A stretch of 64,000 nt of DNA from Lachnospiraceae bacterium (GTDB taxonomy: Bacteria > Bacillota > Clostridia > Lachnospirales > Lachnospiraceae): assembly GCA_021202465.1 (NCBI GenBank), contig JAJQCZ010000056.1:1-64000 (forward strand), written 5' to 3'. The notes under the pieces were generated by a model, which searched no databases, was not told where the DNA came from, and saw only the letters and a list, made by a program, of their open reading frames with translations. The position numbers and the translations under genes were made by a program. This document shows, piece by piece, positions 33,512-43,438 of this stretch. Numbering within the stretch: the first letter of the stretch is position 1; the number at the start of each line of letters is the position of its first letter.

Positions 33512-33952
33512 TTATTCTACCTCTACTGTTCCACCTAACGCTTCAATCTTTTCTTTCGCGCCTGCACTGAAGGCATAGGCTTTAACGTTAAGCTTTTTGG
33601 TAAGTTCTCCATTGCCGAGAATCTTAACGCCGTCCCGCGGGTTCTTTACAATGCCCTTTTCCAGCAGAGTCTCCACTGTCACGGTCGCTCCGTCCTCAAA
33701 GGATTCCAGAGCACTGACATTGATCCCGACGATGTTCTTGGAATTGATACAGGTAAAGCCTCTCTTGGGAAGACGGCGATACAGAGGCATCTGGCCGCCC
33801 TCAAAACCGGGTCTGGGAGCTCCGGAACGAGCCTTCTGTCCCTTGTGGCCCTTACCGGCGGTCTTCCCGTTTCCCGAGCCGTGGCCGCGGCCACGACGGA
33901 AATTGTCGCTGTGTACGGCGCCATCCGCGGGCTTCAAATTCGATAAATCCAT
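33512..33952 (-). CDS. rplO: 50S ribosomal protein L15
   Basis: A 146-residue L15. The glycine/arginine-rich N-terminus ([20 protein letters not shown]) threads into 23S rRNA, and the globular end has [20 protein letters not shown]. Normal length and position between rpmD and secY. Confidence 0.98.
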   Translation of the reverse strand: MDLSNLKPADGAVHSDNFRRGRGHGSGNGKTAGKGHKGQKARSGAPRPGFEGGQMPLYRRLPKRGFTCINSKNIVGINVSALESFEDGATVTVETLLEKGIVKNPRDGVKILGNGELTKKLNVKAYAFSAGAKEKIEALGGTVEVE

Positions 33953-33962
33953 GGTGCACCTC

Positions 33963-34145
33963 CTATGCTTCTTCCACTTTGACCAGGTGTTTCACCTGCT
34001 GGATCATGCCGCGGGTCGCTGCGTTGTCCGGCAGCTCTACCGTTTTATGCATCTTCGTCAGACCCAGGGCTTCCACCGTTTTCCTGTGCTTGGGAATCGC
34101 ACCGATGGGCGATTTCACCAAAGTAACCTTTACTTTCTCAGCCAT
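33963..34145 (-). CDS. rpmD: 50S ribosomal protein L30
   Basis: A 60-residue L30. [20 protein letters not shown] then [20 protein letters not shown] cover the whole fold. Normal for bacteria; 10 bases upstream of rplO. Confidence 0.98.
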   Translation of the reverse strand: MAEKVKVTLVKSPIGAIPKHRKTVEALGLTKMHKTVELPDNAATRGMIQQVKHLVKVEEA

Positions 34146-34159
34146 TTTGTGCTTCCTCC

Positions 34160-34672
34160 TTATTCACCCAAGACTTCGTCGACGGATTTGCCGCGCAGCT
34201 TCGCGACTTCCTCCGGGGTCTTTAAAGATTTCAGGCCCTCAATGGTCGCCAGAACCACATTCTGCTTATTGTTGGAACCCAGAGATTTGGTACGGATATT
34301 CTCAATACCGGCCAGCTCCATCACCGCACGGGCGGGGCCTCCGGCAATCACGCCGGTACCCTCGGGAGCACGCTTCAGCATGACCTGTGCACTGCCGAAT
34401 TTGCCGATATAATCGTGAGGAATGCTCTTGTTCTCGTCGATGGGGATCTCTACCAGATTCTTCGTGGCAGCTTCCTTGCCCTTGCGGATCGCTTCCGGAA
34501 TTTCAGCCGCTTTGCCCATACCGGCGCCGACATGTCCGTTGCCATCGCCGACAACCACCAGAGCGGTAAACCGCATATTCCGGCCGCCCTTGACCGTCTT
34601 GGATACACGCTTGATCGTCACGACTTTATCCAGCAGTTCCAGATTGCTGGGATCAATGATTGTACGTTTCAT
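34160..34672 (-). CDS. rpsE: 30S ribosomal protein S5
   Basis: A 170-residue S5. The double-stranded-RNA-like N-domain has [20 protein letters not shown] and [20 protein letters not shown]; the C-domain has [20 protein letters not shown]. It contributes to decoding fidelity at the mRNA entry site. Confidence 0.98.
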   Translation of the reverse strand: MKRTIIDPSNLELLDKVVTIKRVSKTVKGGRNMRFTALVVVGDGNGHVGAGMGKAAEIPEAIRKGKEAATKNLVEIPIDENKSIPHDYIGKFGSAQVMLKRAPEGTGVIAGGPARAVMELAGIENIRTKSLGSNNKQNVVLATIEGLKSLKTPEEVAKLRGKSVDEVLGE

Positions 34673-34690
34673 GCGCTTGTCGCCTCCTTA

Positions 34691-35059
34691 CTAAAATTCC
34701 AGACCAGCTTCACGAGCTGCATCTGCCAACGCCTTGATCTTGCCCTGATATACAAAACCGCCCCGGTCAAAGACCACCGCAGTGATGCCTTTTTCCAGCG
34801 CCCTCTTGGCGATAACGGTTCCCAGGTAGGAAGCGGCTGCGACATCGTTCGTCTTCTCCAGCTCCGCCTTCACATCCTTCTGCAGCGTGGACGCGGAGAC
34901 CAGGGTCGTCTGAGCGACATCGTCAATGATCTGGGCATACATATGATTGTTACTTCTGAAAACAGCAAGACGCGGTCTTTCGGCCGTCCCAGAAAAACGG
35001 TTGCGGAGTCTTTTGTGCTTCTTAACACGAACTTCCGATCTGGATTCTTTGCTAACCAT
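34691..35059 (-). CDS. rplR: 50S ribosomal protein L18
   Basis: A 122-residue L18 that binds 5S r[43 protein letters not shown] and [20 protein letters not shown] are diagnostic. The basic N-terminus is about 20 residues. Confidence 0.98.
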   Translation of the reverse strand: MVSKESRSEVRVKKHKRLRNRFSGTAERPRLAVFRSNNHMYAQIIDDVAQTTLVSASTLQKDVKAELEKTNDVAAASYLGTVIAKRALEKGITAVVFDRGGFVYQGKIKALADAAREAGLEF

Positions 35060-35079
35060 TTTTGCGTACTCCTCCTTCT

Positions 35080-35622
35080 TTATTTCTTACCGGCCTTGCC
35101 GACCTTACGCCGGATTACCTCATCCGCATACTTGATGCCCTTGCCCTTGTAAGGCTCCGGACCTCTCTTGCTGCGGATCTCCGCGGCGTACTGTCCTACT
35201 TTTTCCTTGTCAATGCCCTTGACGATCAGCTTGTTCTGACCATCGCAGACGACCTCGATCCCCTCGGGATCGACCATCTCCACGGGATGAGAATATCCCA
35301 GGGACAGCACCAGAGTCTTCCCCTGCTTCTGCGCCCGATAGCCGACGCCGTTGATCTCAAGGACCTTCTCATAGCCCTGGGAAACACCAACCACCATGTT
35401 GTGGATCAGTGTCCGGGTCAGTCCGTGAAGCGACTTCATCTTCTTCAGATCATTGGGACGGCTGACCTTCACTTCGGCGCCTTCCACCTCGATCTTCATT
35501 TCCGCCGGAAGCACCCGCTCCAGCGTCCCCCTGGGGCCTTTTACCGTCACTTTATTATTTTCTGCAACTTCCACAGTCACACCTGCGGGAATCGCGATAG
35601 GCATTCTTCCGATACGTGACAT
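35080..35622 (-). CDS. rplF: 50S ribosomal protein L6
   Basis: A 180-residue L6 with two repeated domains. [20 protein letters not shown] opens it; the C-terminal signature is [20 protein letters not shown] near the factor-binding region of the 50S subunit. Confidence 0.98.
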   Translation of the reverse strand: MSRIGRMPIAIPAGVTVEVAENNKVTVKGPRGTLERVLPAEMKIEVEGAEVKVSRPNDLKKMKSLHGLTRTLIHNMVVGVSQGYEKVLEINGVGYRAQKQGKTLVLSLGYSHPVEMVDPEGIEVVCDGQNKLIVKGIDKEKVGQYAAEIRSKRGPEPYKGKGIKYADEVIRRKVGKAGKK

Positions 35623-35662
35623 TTCGCCTTACCTCCATAAATATTGTGGATCTCTGTAGATT

Positions 35663-36064
35663 CTACCAGACAAACGCGAGAACCTCGCCGCCTACATTCA
35701 GCTTGCGGGCCTGCTTGTCGGTGATCACGCCCTGGTTGGTCGAGATGATGGCCACGCCCAGGCCCCCCAGAACTCTGGGAAGCTCCTCCGCGCTGGCATA
35801 TACCCGCAGACCGGGCTTGCTGATTCTCTTGAGGCCGCTGATAATCTTTTCATTCTTATCGGCGCCATACTTGAGAAATACGCGGATGGTGCTGGTAGCC
35901 CCCTCTCCGATCATCTCATATTTGGAAATATATCCCTCGTCAACCAGAATGTTCGCGATCGCAACCTTCATCTTGGAAGCGGGAATATCCACTGTGTCGT
36001 GCTTTGCGCTGTTTGCGTTGCGGATTCTTGTAAGCATATCTGCAATGGGATCACTCATCGTCAT
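35663..36064 (-). CDS. rpsH: 30S ribosomal protein S8
   Basis: A 133-residue S8, a central 16S rRNA binder. [20 protein letters not shown] and [20 protein letters not shown] (the C-terminal RNA-binding loop) are conserved. A CAAAATAAAATG-type start follows an AGGAGGCAAC site. Confidence 0.98.
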   Translation of the reverse strand: MTMSDPIADMLTRIRNANSAKHDTVDIPASKMKVAIANILVDEGYISKYEMIGEGATSTIRVFLKYGADKNEKIISGLKRISKPGLRVYASAEELPRVLGGLGVAIISTNQGVITDKQARKLNVGGEVLAFVW

Positions 36065-36093
36065 TTTATGTTGCCTCCTTTCAAAACCTTATC

Positions 36094-36279
36094 CTACCAG
36101 CTTGCCTTGCGTACGCCGGGAATCTCCCCTTTGTATGCCAGCTCACGGAAACAGATTCTGCAGATTCCGTATTTTCTCAGATAAGCATGAGGACGGCCAC
36201 AAATCCTGCAGCGGTTATACTCTCTGGTGGAGAATTTAGCCGGGCGCTTTTGTTTAATCTTCATCGAAGTCTTTGCCAT
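36094..36279 (-). CDS. rpsN: 30S ribosomal protein S14 (zinc form)
   Basis: A 61-residue type Z S14. Two Cys-X2-Cys pairs (NRCRICGRP and [10 protein letters not shown]) bind zinc, and the end [11 protein letters not shown] is the S14 signature. The short zinc form is usual in Gram-positives. Confidence 0.98.
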   Translation of the reverse strand: MAKTSMKIKQKRPAKFSTREYNRCRICGRPHAYLRKYGICRICFRELAYKGEIPGVRKASW

Positions 36280-36292
36280 GAGATTTCTCCTC

Positions 36293-36838
36293 CTAATTCT
36301 TCTTGAACGGCATGTTGAACAGTCTCAGCAGTTCCCGTGCCTCTTCGTCGGTTTTGGCCGTTGTGACAAAAATCACATCCATGCCTCTCACTTTATCGAT
36401 CTTGTCGTACTCGATCTCCGGGAAGATCAGCTGCTCTTTGATGCCAAGGGCATAATTTCCTCTGCCATCGAAGGAGTTGGGATTGACACCGCGGAAGTCA
36501 CGCACCCGGGGAAGTGCCAGATTGATCAGACGATCTGCGAACTCGTACATCTTGTCGCCCCGCAGAGTGACCTTGCAGCCAATGTTCATGCCCTCACGGA
36601 GCTTGAAGTTGGCGATTGATTTCTTGGCCTTGGTGATTACAGGCTTCTGACCGGTAATCAGCATCAGATCATTGGCGGCGGACTCCAGAATCTTCGCATT
36701 CTCCTTCGCCTCGCCGACTGCCATGTTAACAACGATCTTGTCCAGCTTCGGCACCTGCATCACATTGGTGTAACCGAATTTCTTGGTCATGGCATCGACA
36801 TATTCGTTATAATAAGCCTCTTTTAATCTGCTACTCAA
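36293..36838 (-). CDS. rplE: 50S ribosomal protein L5
   Basis: A 181-residue L5 that binds 5S rRNA and contacts the 30S head. [40 protein letters not shown] and [20 protein letters not shown] are family hallmarks. It lies between rplX and rpsN in standard order. Confidence 0.98.
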   Translation of the reverse strand: MSSRLKEAYYNEYVDAMTKKFGYTNVMQVPKLDKIVVNMAVGEAKENAKILESAANDLMLITGQKPVITKAKKSIANFKLREGMNIGCKVTLRGDKMYEFADRLINLALPRVRDFRGVNPNSFDGRGNYALGIKEQLIFPEIEYDKIDKVRGMDVIFVTTAKTDEEARELLRLFNMPFKKN

Positions 36839-36858
36839 CGTCTCGAACCTCCTCTCAC

Positions 36859-37170
36859 TCAGTCAATCACGGAACCGTCGATTTTGGCTACGCGGACTTT
36901 CTTGCCGTCGCGCACTTCAAAACCAACACGGGTGGGCTTGTCACCTTTGAGGAGCATGACGTTGGAGATATCAATGCTTCCCTCCGTGTGGATGATTCCG
37001 CCATTGGGGTTCTTCGCGCTCTGCTTATTGTGCTTGGTCAGCATGTTAATGCCTTCCACGACCACGCGGTTCGCCTTGCGGTCAATGTGAAGCACCTTAC
37101 CTTCTCTGCCTTTATCTTTACCGGTGATAACGCGGACGTTATCGCCCACCTTGATCTTCATTGTTGACAT
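36859..37170 (-). CDS. rplX: 50S ribosomal protein L24
   Basis: A 103-residue L24 with the KOW motif [20 protein letters not shown] and the following [15 protein letters not shown]. It initiates 50S assembly. Translation may begin at the ATG 3 codons in, but AGGAGGTTCGGCG favours 37,170. Confidence 0.97.
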   Translation of the reverse strand: MSTMKIKVGDNVRVITGKDKGREGKVLHIDRKANRVVVEGINMLTKHNKQSAKNPNGGIIHTEGSIDISNVMLLKGDKPTRVGFEVRDGKKVRVAKIDGSVID

Positions 37171-37182
37171 CGCCGAACCTCC

Positions 37183-37551
37183 TTATAATACTTCGGGAGC
37201 CAGGGAAACAATCTTCATGAACTGCTTCTCTCTCAGCTCTCTCGCCACCGGCCCGAAAATACGTGTGCCCCTGGGTGTCTTGTCGTCGCGGATGATCACC
37301 GCCGCATTCTCATCGAACTTGATGTAGGATCCGTCCGCGCGGCGGGCGCCGTGCCTGGTGCGGACGATGACAGCCTTCACCACATCGCCCTTCTTGACAA
37401 CACCGCCGGGTGTTGCATCTTTGACCGTCGCAACGATGATGTCGCCAATGTTCGCATATCTTCTAAGGGAACCGCCCATAACTCTGATGCAGAGTAACTC
37501 TTTCGCGCCTGTATTGTCAGCGACCTTCAGTCTGCTTTCCTGTTGAATCAT
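37183..37551 (-). CDS. rplN: 50S ribosomal protein L14
   Basis: A 122-residue L14. [20 protein letters not shown] and [20 protein letters not shown] are diagnostic, as is [20 protein letters not shown]. It forms part of bridge B8 and the RsfS binding site. Confidence 0.98.
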   Translation of the reverse strand: MIQQESRLKVADNTGAKELLCIRVMGGSLRRYANIGDIIVATVKDATPGGVVKKGDVVKAVIVRTRHGARRADGSYIKFDENAAVIIRDDKTPRGTRIFGPVARELREKQFMKIVSLAPEVL

Positions 37552-37569
37552 AGCTTTTCTCCTTCCAGC

Positions 37570-37824
37570 CTATTTCGCCTTCTCAACGATCTCGACGAGT
37601 CTCCATCTCTTGTCCTTGGACAGGGGGCGGGTCTCCATCACTCTCACGGTATCGCCGATGCCGCACTCGTTCTTCTCGTCATGGGCCTTCAGCTTGTAGG
37701 TCCTCTTCACGATCTTCCCATACAGCGGATGTCTCACGTGGTCCTCAATCGCCACAACGATGGTCTTGTCCATCTTGTTGCTCACGACCTTGCCGCTACG
37801 AGTTTTTCTCAGATTTCTTTCCAC
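37570..37824 (-). CDS. rpsQ: 30S ribosomal protein S17
   Basis: An 84-residue S17 OB-fold protein. [20 protein letters not shown] and [20 protein letters not shown] are characteristic. It binds the 5' domain of 16S rRNA. Confidence 0.98.
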   Translation of the reverse strand: MERNLRKTRSGKVVSNKMDKTIVVAIEDHVRHPLYGKIVKRTYKLKAHDEKNECGIGDTVRVMETRPLSKDKRWRLVEIVEKAK

Positions 37825-37838
37825 GTCACACTTCCTCC

Positions 37839-38048
37839 TTACTCAGCCACCGAGCTCTGCTGATTGATAACAGTCTGGATCCGGGCGATGTTCTTTCTTA
37901 CTTCTTTAATTCTGCCGGTATTCTCCAGCTGGTTCGTTGCATTCTGAAATCTCAGGTTAAACAGTTCCTTCTTGGCAGCCACCAGCTCGGTCTCCAGCTC
38001 CGCCGCGGATTTCTTTCTCAACTCCGTCAAATACTCATTACTCTTCAC
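37839..38048 (-). CDS. rpmC: 50S ribosomal protein L29
   Basis: A 69-residue helical hairpin at the exit tunnel. It reads [20 protein letters not shown] then [21 protein letters not shown] choose the GTG at 38,048, preceded at 5 bases by GGCGGTGA, over the GTG at 38,057. The start lies inside the rplP 3' end (11-base overlap), so the pair is translationally coupled. Confidence 0.93.
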   Translation of the reverse strand: MKSNEYLTELRKKSAAELETELVAAKKELFNLRFQNATNQLENTGRIKEVRKNIARIQTVINQQSSVAE

Positions 38049-38475
38049 TGTTATCACCGCCTTCTAAGTCAGCTTTGGAAACGATCTTACACTTTACAGG
38101 CAATTTGTGCATGGCGAGACGCAGGGCTTCCTTCGCAACATCCTCGGGGACGCCGGCAATCTCAAACAGCACGCGGCCGGGCTTCACAACAGCCACCCAG
38201 TACTCCAGGGCGCCTTTACCGGAACCCATACGGGTCTCTGCGGGCTTCGCCGTCACGGGCTTGTCGGGGAAGATCTTAATCCAGACCTTACCGCCACGCT
38301 TGATATAACGGGTCATGGCCACACGGGCTGCCTCAATCTGGTTGGACTTGATCCAGGCGGGCTCGACGGCCACCAGGCCATACTCGCCGTTGGAAATGGT
38401 ATTACCTCTCAGCGCCTTGCCGGCCATGGAGCCACGGAACTGTTTACGACGCTTTACTCTCTTCGGCATTAACAT
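38038..38475 (-). CDS. rplP: 50S ribosomal protein L16
   Basis: A 145-residue L16. [20 protein letters not shown] opens it, and [20 protein letters not shown] is the conserved loop reaching the peptidyl-transferase region, contacting A-site tRNA. The start is 1 base after the rpsC stop. Confidence 0.98.
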   Translation of the reverse strand: MLMPKRVKRRKQFRGSMAGKALRGNTISNGEYGLVAVEPAWIKSNQIEAARVAMTRYIKRGGKVWIKIFPDKPVTAKPAETRMGSGKGALEYWVAVVKPGRVLFEIAGVPEDVAKEALRLAMHKLPVKCKIVSKADLEGGDNSEE

Positions 38476-38476
38476 T

Positions 38477-39133
38477 TTATTTCTCGCTCCCTTCCTTATT
38501 CTTTTTCGTGGGAAGCACTTCGCCCTTGTAGATCCAAACCTTCACGCCAACTTTGCCGTAGGTGGTATTGGCTTCCGCAAAACCGTAGTCGATGTCCGCG
38601 CGGAGCGTCTGCAGCGGGATCGTTCCCTCACTGTAGGACTCGGTACGGGCGATGTCCGCGCCGCCCAGACGGCCGCCGCAGGCTGCCTTGATGCCAAGCA
38701 CACCGGCCTTCATGGAACGGGACATGCTGGACTTCATGGCACGGCGAAAGGAAACACGGTTCTCGAGCTGTCTCGCGATGTTCTCTGCCACCAGCTGTGC
38801 CTCGCGGTCCGGTCTCCGGATCTCTTTTACGTCGATAAAGAGCTTCTTCGCGGTCATCTTCTGCACATCAGCCTTCAGCTTCTCGATCTCTGCGCCGCCC
38901 TTGCCGATCACCAGACCGGGCTTTGCCGTGTAGATGATCACCTTCACGCGGTCAGACGCTCTCTCGATCTCGATGCGGTTGACGCCCGCTTCATACAGTC
39001 TCTTCTTCAGATAGGTTCTAATCTTGTGGTCCTCTACCAGGTTGTCCGCGAAATCGCGCTCTGCGTACCAGTTGGAATCCCAACCCTTGATGACGCCGAC
39101 TCTCAGACCATGAGGATTTACTTTCTGTCCCAT
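38477..39133 (-). CDS. rpsC: 30S ribosomal protein S3
   Basis: A 218-residue S3. [20 protein letters not shown] starts it, [20 protein letters not shown] is the KH RNA-binding motif (GXXG = GKGG), and [20 protein letters not shown] is the end. It forms the mRNA entry pore with S4 and S5. Confidence 0.98.
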   Translation of the reverse strand: MGQKVNPHGLRVGVIKGWDSNWYAERDFADNLVEDHKIRTYLKKRLYEAGVNRIEIERASDRVKVIIYTAKPGLVIGKGGAEIEKLKADVQKMTAKKLFIDVKEIRRPDREAQLVAENIARQLENRVSFRRAMKSSMSRSMKAGVLGIKAACGGRLGGADIARTESYSEGTIPLQTLRADIDYGFAEANTTYGKVGVKVWIYKGEVLPTKKNKEGSEK

Positions 39134-39144
39134 TTTACCCCTCC

Positions 39145-39534
39145 TTATTTCTTCTCATCCAGCACGATAGTGATATGACTGCTGCGCTTCAGAATCCGGT
39201 ACGCTCTGCCCTGAGCTCTGGGCTGGATCCGCTTCATCGTCGGGCCCTTGTTGGCATAGCACTCCGCCACGTAGAGGTTCTCAACGGAAAGACCGTTGTT
39301 GTTCTCCGCGTTGGCGATGGCGGACTTCAGAAGCTTGGTAATCACCTCGGAAGCGTATCTGGGGTTATAGGTAACAATAGCCAGCGCTTCTTCAGCGCTC
39401 TTGCCACGAATCGCATCTAATACAAAGCATGCCTTCTGAACAGGAACTCTGGCGTAAGACAGCTTGGCGCTGGGCCGGGTGTCCTTGTTCGCATTTCTTT
39501 CTCTTTTAATCTGGGATCTATGTCCTTTTGCCAT
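39145..39534 (-). CDS. rplV: 50S ribosomal protein L22
   Basis: A 129-residue L22. [20 protein letters not shown] and [20 protein letters not shown] (the beta hairpin in the exit tunnel, a macrolide-resistance site) are conserved, ending in [10 protein letters not shown]. Confidence 0.98.
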   Translation of the reverse strand: MAKGHRSQIKRERNANKDTRPSAKLSYARVPVQKACFVLDAIRGKSAEEALAIVTYNPRYASEVITKLLKSAIANAENNNGLSVENLYVAECYANKGPTMKRIQPRAQGRAYRILKRSSHITIVLDEKK

Positions 39535-39563
39535 GATGGAAACCTCCTTCCTGTTATTCTGAC

Positions 39564-39845
39564 CTAGCGGGCTCTGCTCTTCTTCTCGTCTTTGCCGTGA
39601 CCTCTGTAGGTTCTGGTCACAACGAACTCACCGAGCTTGTGGCCGACCATATCCTCAGTGATATACACCGGAACATGTCTCCGGCCGTCATGCACCGCAA
39701 TGGTGTGTCCAACCATCGACGGGAAAATCGTCGAACGGCGGGACCAGGTCTTAATAACAGTTTTCTGTCCGGAAGCGTTCAGAGCGTCCACCTTCTTCAA
39801 GAGATGCTCATCGGCGAAAGGGCCTTTCTTTAATGAACGAGACAT
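39564..39845 (-). CDS. rpsS: 30S ribosomal protein S19
   Basis: A 93-residue S19 of the 30S head. [20 protein letters not shown] and [20 protein letters not shown], with [17 protein letters not shown], are diagnostic. Confidence 0.98.
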   Translation of the reverse strand: MSRSLKKGPFADEHLLKKVDALNASGQKTVIKTWSRRSTIFPSMVGHTIAVHDGRRHVPVYITEDMVGHKLGEFVVTRTYRGHGKDEKKSRAR

Positions 39846-39859
39846 GATTTACCTCCTAA

Positions 39860-40705
39860 TTATTTCAGTGTTCTACCGTCGCGTCTTCTCACGATCATCT
39901 TGTTCGACTGTTTCTTCTTCTTGCGGGTCTTCAGGCCAAGAGCCGGCTTACCCCAGGGAGTGCTGGGACCGGGACGTCCGACCGGAGCCTTGCCTTCGCC
40001 GCCGCCGTGAGGATGGTCATTGGGGTTCATAACAGAACCGCGGACCGTGGGACGGATACCCATGTGACGTTTACGCCCTGCTTTACCGATATTCACCAGA
40101 GAATGCTCGCCGTTGCCGACAACGCCGATCGTGGCACGGCAGCCGATGGGAACCATTCTCATCTCGCCGGAGGGAAGCCGCAGCGTGGCATACTTGCCTT
40201 CCTTCGCCATCAGCTGTGCGCTGCCGCCCGCGGAACGAACCATCTGGCCGCCTTTTCCGGGCTGCATCTCCACGTTGTGCACCTGCGTACCAACGGGGAT
40301 GTTCTGCAGCGGCAGGCAGTTGCCGACACGCAGCTCTGCCTCAGGGCCGCTCATGACAGTCATGCCGTCGGTCAGTCCTTCGGGAGCCAGGATGTAGGCC
40401 TTCTCGCCGTCCACGTAGGAAATCAGAGCAATGTTGGCAGTACGGTTCGGATCGTACTCAATGCCGACCACTTTGGCGGGAATACCGTCCTTGGAGTTTC
40501 TCTTGAAATCAATGATTCTGTATTTTCTCTTGGCGCCGCCGCCCTGATGGCGCACCGTGATCTTACCCTGATTGTTCCGTCCGGAATTCTTCTTCAGAGA
40601 GGTAACCAGGGATTTCTCAGGCTCAGTCTTGGTGATCTCAGAGAAATCCAGTCCTGTCATCTGTCTTCTGGACGGTGTATACGGATTATACTTTTTGATA
40701 CCCAT
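39860..40705 (-). CDS. rplB: 50S ribosomal protein L2
   Basis: A 281-residue L2, needed for peptidyl-transferase centre assembly and subunit joining. [20 protein letters not shown] and [20 protein letters not shown] include the conserved His of the HPHGGGEG loop. The basic tail is [19 protein letters not shown]. Confidence 0.98.
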   Translation of the reverse strand: MGIKKYNPYTPSRRQMTGLDFSEITKTEPEKSLVTSLKKNSGRNNQGKITVRHQGGGAKRKYRIIDFKRNSKDGIPAKVVGIEYDPNRTANIALISYVDGEKAYILAPEGLTDGMTVMSGPEAELRVGNCLPLQNIPVGTQVHNVEMQPGKGGQMVRSAGGSAQLMAKEGKYATLRLPSGEMRMVPIGCRATIGVVGNGEHSLVNIGKAGRKRHMGIRPTVRGSVMNPNDHPHGGGEGKAPVGRPGPSTPWGKPALGLKTRKKKKQSNKMIVRRRDGRTLK

Positions 40706-40784
40706 TTTGCGTCTCCTTTTTTACTTTTTCATCACGGCCCAGGAGGAGCCGTATAGGTCGGGACCGGGTGTCCCGTGCCGGGCT

Positions 40785-41084
40785 TTACAGACCCTCGAAG
40801 ATCTCGATGTCTGCGCTCTCGGCGGTGAGCTGCACGATCGCTTTCTTGGTCTTCGCGGTGCGTCCCACTGTATAACCCCTTCTGCGCTTCTTGCTGGGGC
40901 AGTTCATGGTGTTGACCGAGGCCACCTTGGTGCCGGTGAACATCTTCTCCACCGCATCCTTCACCATGCTCTTGGTCGCTTCGGGGTGTACGTAGAAGGT
41001 GTACTTCTTCTCACCCATCAGGTTCATGCTCTTCTCTGTGATGACCGGTCTGAGGATCACGTCATAATATTTGATGTCAGCCAT
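40785..41084 (-). CDS. rplW: 50S ribosomal protein L23
   Basis: A 99-residue L23 at the tunnel exit, docking site for trigger factor and SRP. DVILRPVITEKSMNLMGEKK and VEKMFTGTKVASVNTMNCPS are typical. Its ATG overlaps the rplD stop (TAATG), coupling the two. The 79-base gap to rplB is GC-rich and has no gene. Confidence 0.98.
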   Translation of the reverse strand: MADIKYYDVILRPVITEKSMNLMGEKKYTFYVHPEATKSMVKDAVEKMFTGTKVASVNTMNCPSKKRRRGYTVGRTAKTKKAIVQLTAESADIEIFEGL

Positions 41085-41704
41085 TACGCATATACCTCCT
41101 CAATGGCCGCCACGGCAGCCTTCGTCGTTACCACGGTGTCGTACTTCAGAATGTCGTACACATTGATGGTGTTGGTCAGGGCCGTCTTGACAGTCGGAAT
41201 ATTTCTCGCGGACAGAACCACGTTCTGATCGTTATTGTCCAGGACGACCAGCGCTTTCGTGACGTGCAGGTTGTCCAGGATCTGCTTGAAGACCTTCGTC
41301 TTGGCATCTTCCATCTTCAGTTCGTCCAGCACATAGAACTTGGACTCGTTCACGCGGGAGGTCAGCGCGGACTTCAGAGCCAGACGCTTCTCCTTCTTAT
41401 TGAGCTTGAAGCGGTAATCACGGGGCTTCGGCGCAAAAACCACGCCGCCGCCGGTCCACTGGGGAGCACGGATGGAGCCCTGTCTCGCATGGCCGGTTCC
41501 CTTCTGTCTCCAGGGCTTTCTGCCGCCGCCGCTCACCTCGCTGCGGGTGCGGGCGCTCTGCGTGCCCTGTCGGTTATTCGCGAGCTGCTGTACCACTGCC
41601 ATATGAACCAGGTGCTCGTTCACGTCCACGCCGAATACGGCATCGGACAACTCCATCTCATCCACCTGAGTTCCTTCCATATTATAAACAGATACTTTTG
41701 CCAT
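41084..41704 (-). CDS. rplD: 50S ribosomal protein L4
   Basis: A 206-residue L4. The extended tunnel loop ([20 protein letters not shown], then [20 protein letters not shown]) and the globular domain with [20 protein letters not shown] are present. L4 regulates the S10 operon in some bacteria. Confidence 0.98.
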   Translation of the reverse strand: MAKVSVYNMEGTQVDEMELSDAVFGVDVNEHLVHMAVVQQLANNRQGTQSARTRSEVSGGGRKPWRQKGTGHARQGSIRAPQWTGGGVVFAPKPRDYRFKLNKKEKRLALKSALTSRVNESKFYVLDELKMEDAKTKVFKQILDNLHVTKALVVLDNNDQNVVLSARNIPTVKTALTNTINVYDILKYDTVVTTKAAVAAIEEVYA

Positions 41705-41729
41705 CTCTCGTTTCCTCCTTTCCTACCGC

Positions 41730-42359
41730 TTACGCTTTCACCGTCTCTTTGATGGTCACAAGAGACTTCTTCGGTCCCGGAACGGAACCCTTCACCAGCA
41801 GGATGTTGTCATCGGCATCCACGCGGACAACCTCAAGGTTCTGAGCCGTGATCTGGCGACCGCCGGTCTGACCCGCCATCTTCTTGCCCTTGAACACCTT
41901 GGAGGGATCGGAGCAGGCGCCGTTGGAACCGGCATGACGATGATACTTGGAACCGTGAGCCATCGGTCCTCTGCTCAGGCCGTGTCTCTTGATCGCGCCC
42001 TGGAAGCCCTTGCCCTTGGAAACAGCCGTGGCATCGACCTTATCTCCGGCTGCAAACACATCCGCCTTGATCTCCGCGCCCAGCGTGTAATTCTCCGCGT
42101 CGTCCAGTCTGAACTCGCGGACAAATCTCTTATAGGAAACGCCGGCCTTGTCAAAATGGCCTTTCTGGCACTTGTTCACCAGCTTTTCGCGCTTGTCAAC
42201 AAATCCGACCTGCACGGCGCTGTAACCGTCGTTCTCCTGCGTCTTCACCTGCGTTACCACGCAGGGACCGGCCTGCAGAACCGTCACGGGAGTCAGGATG
42301 CCATCCTCCGCGAAAATCTGCGTCATGCCGACCTTGGTTGCCAAAATTGCTTTCTTCAT
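41730..42359 (-). CDS. rplC: 50S ribosomal protein L3
   Basis: A 209-residue L3. [20 protein letters not shown] starts it, and [20 protein letters not shown] with [20 protein letters not shown] is the finger near the peptidyl-transferase centre. I start at the ATG at 42,359 with GTAGGAGGAAAGAAA; the 9 codons upstream are not conserved. Confidence 0.98.
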   Translation of the reverse strand: MKKAILATKVGMTQIFAEDGILTPVTVLQAGPCVVTQVKTQENDGYSAVQVGFVDKREKLVNKCQKGHFDKAGVSYKRFVREFRLDDAENYTLGAEIKADVFAAGDKVDATAVSKGKGFQGAIKRHGLSRGPMAHGSKYHRHAGSNGACSDPSKVFKGKKMAGQTGGRQITAQNLEVVRVDADDNILLVKGSVPGPKKSLVTIKETVKA

Positions 42360-42411
42360 TTTCTTTCCTCCTACAGCGGAGCACACAGGGTGCTCATACT
42401 AGAATATTTTT

Positions 42412-42729
42412 TTACTTCTGCTTCATTTTGATGTCGATGTAGACACCGGCAGGCATCTCCAGCCTGGAGAGCTGATCCACGGTTTTCTGATTCGGAGAGA
42501 TGATGTCGATCAGTCTCTTGTGGGTTCTCTGCTCGAACTGCTCTCTGGAATCCTTGTACTTGTGGACCGCGCGCAGGATGGTCACCACTTCCTTCTTCGT
42601 GGGCAGCGGAACCGGTCCGCTGACCTGGGCGCCCGTCCTCTTCACCGTGTCGACGATTTTTGCCGCGCTCTGATCCACCAGCTGGTGATCATAGGCCTTC
42701 AATGTGATCCTCATTACCTGACTTGCCAT
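42412..42729 (-). CDS. rpsJ: 30S ribosomal protein S10
   Basis: A 105-residue S10. [40 protein letters not shown] and [18 protein letters not shown] are diagnostic. It also acts in NusB-dependent antitermination. I start at the ATG at 42,729 with GGAGGCGA upstream, matching relatives. First gene of the supercluster, after a leader of about 225 bases. Confidence 0.97.
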   Translation of the reverse strand: MASQVMRITLKAYDHQLVDQSAAKIVDTVKRTGAQVSGPVPLPTKKEVVTILRAVHKYKDSREQFEQRTHKRLIDIISPNQKTVDQLSRLEMPAGVYIDIKMKQK

Positions 42730-42954
42730 AAAAAAAGTCGCCTCCTTTTCGTATGCGTTACGCATTCCGACAAGTGGTGACTGTACACATTCCCGTGTGT
42801 GTCGCGAAGACTCTCACACGTCATTTCTACTCGTTCCGGTAGATGGTTTCTCGGTACAGTGACTTGTCGCCAGTTTCCTAACTTGACATTCGCTCCACGG
42901 AAAACCTGCCACGGAGGGCAGCAACCTCACGCTTCACAGCTATCATGTCACAGC
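42730..42954 (-). ncRNA. Long structured 5' leader of the S10 supercluster
   Basis: About 225 transcribed bases lie between the promoter and rpsJ. They can fold into several hairpins: CCACGGA / TCCGTGG at about 42,895-42,920, CACACG / CGTGTG at about 42,797-42,820 and TGCGTAACGCA next to the ribosome site. Autogenous leaders of this operon are known in other bacteria (L4 in gamma-proteobacteria), but I recognise no described class here. Confidence 0.45.
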
Positions 42955-42960
42955 TTTCCC

Positions 42961-42989
42961 ATCATACACGAACTCACCGGAAAATGCAA
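42961..42989 (-). promoter_or_regulatory. Main promoter of the ribosomal supercluster
   Basis: Minus strand TTGCAT (42,984-42,989), 17-base spacer, TATGAT (42,961-42,966). No other equally good promoter is seen upstream of rpsJ. Confidence 0.75.
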
Positions 42990-43050
42990 GGGCTTTTAGG
43001 GATTTTTTTCTTCTTTTCTTCATATTTACTTATTCGCTTTTCCATGCCCA

Positions 43051-43079
43051 TTGACCGGCTCCCGCAAACAGGGTATGAT
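43051..43079 (+). promoter_or_regulatory. Promoter of the DUF1294 gene
   Basis: TTGACC (43,051-43,056), 17-base spacer, TATGAT (43,074-43,079), divergent from the S10 promoter about 60 bases away. Confidence 0.65.
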
Positions 43080-43156
43080 AAGCGCACAAACACGCTGTCT
43101 GCCCTGACAAATCGCAGGGAACACGATAACATCATTTACAAACCGGGAGGATATTC

Positions 43157-43423
43157 ATGAATCACTTTGTTTCCGCTTACCTCATCTTCATCAATCTGCT
43201 GGCCTTCGCCCTCTTCGGCCTCGATAAGCATCGCGCCAGGAACCATGCGTGGCGAATTCCAGAAAGAACTTTACTCTTCTCCGCCGTCCTCGGCGGCAGC
43301 CTCGGCGCTCTCCTGGGCATGCACTTCTTCCATCATAAGACGAAGCACCGCCTCTTTACACTGGGAATTCCTCTGATTATTGCGATGCAGATCGCAGCGG
43401 CGATATTCCTTTATTTACGCTAA
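43157..43423 (+). CDS. DUF1294 small membrane protein
   Basis: An 88-residue protein with three hydrophobic helices. The family core is FALFGLDKHRARNHAWRIPE then GGSLGALLGMHFFHHKTKH, with its Asp-Lys and His-His-Lys-Thr motifs. Function is unknown. It has an AACCGGGAGGATATTC ribosome site and its own promoter, and it is convergent with the methyltransferase downstream. Confidence 0.9.
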   Translation: MNHFVSAYLIFINLLAFALFGLDKHRARNHAWRIPERTLLFSAVLGGSLGALLGMHFFHHKTKHRLFTLGIPLIIAMQIAAAIFLYLR

Positions 43424-43438
43424 GGCTTCTGTATCCCG

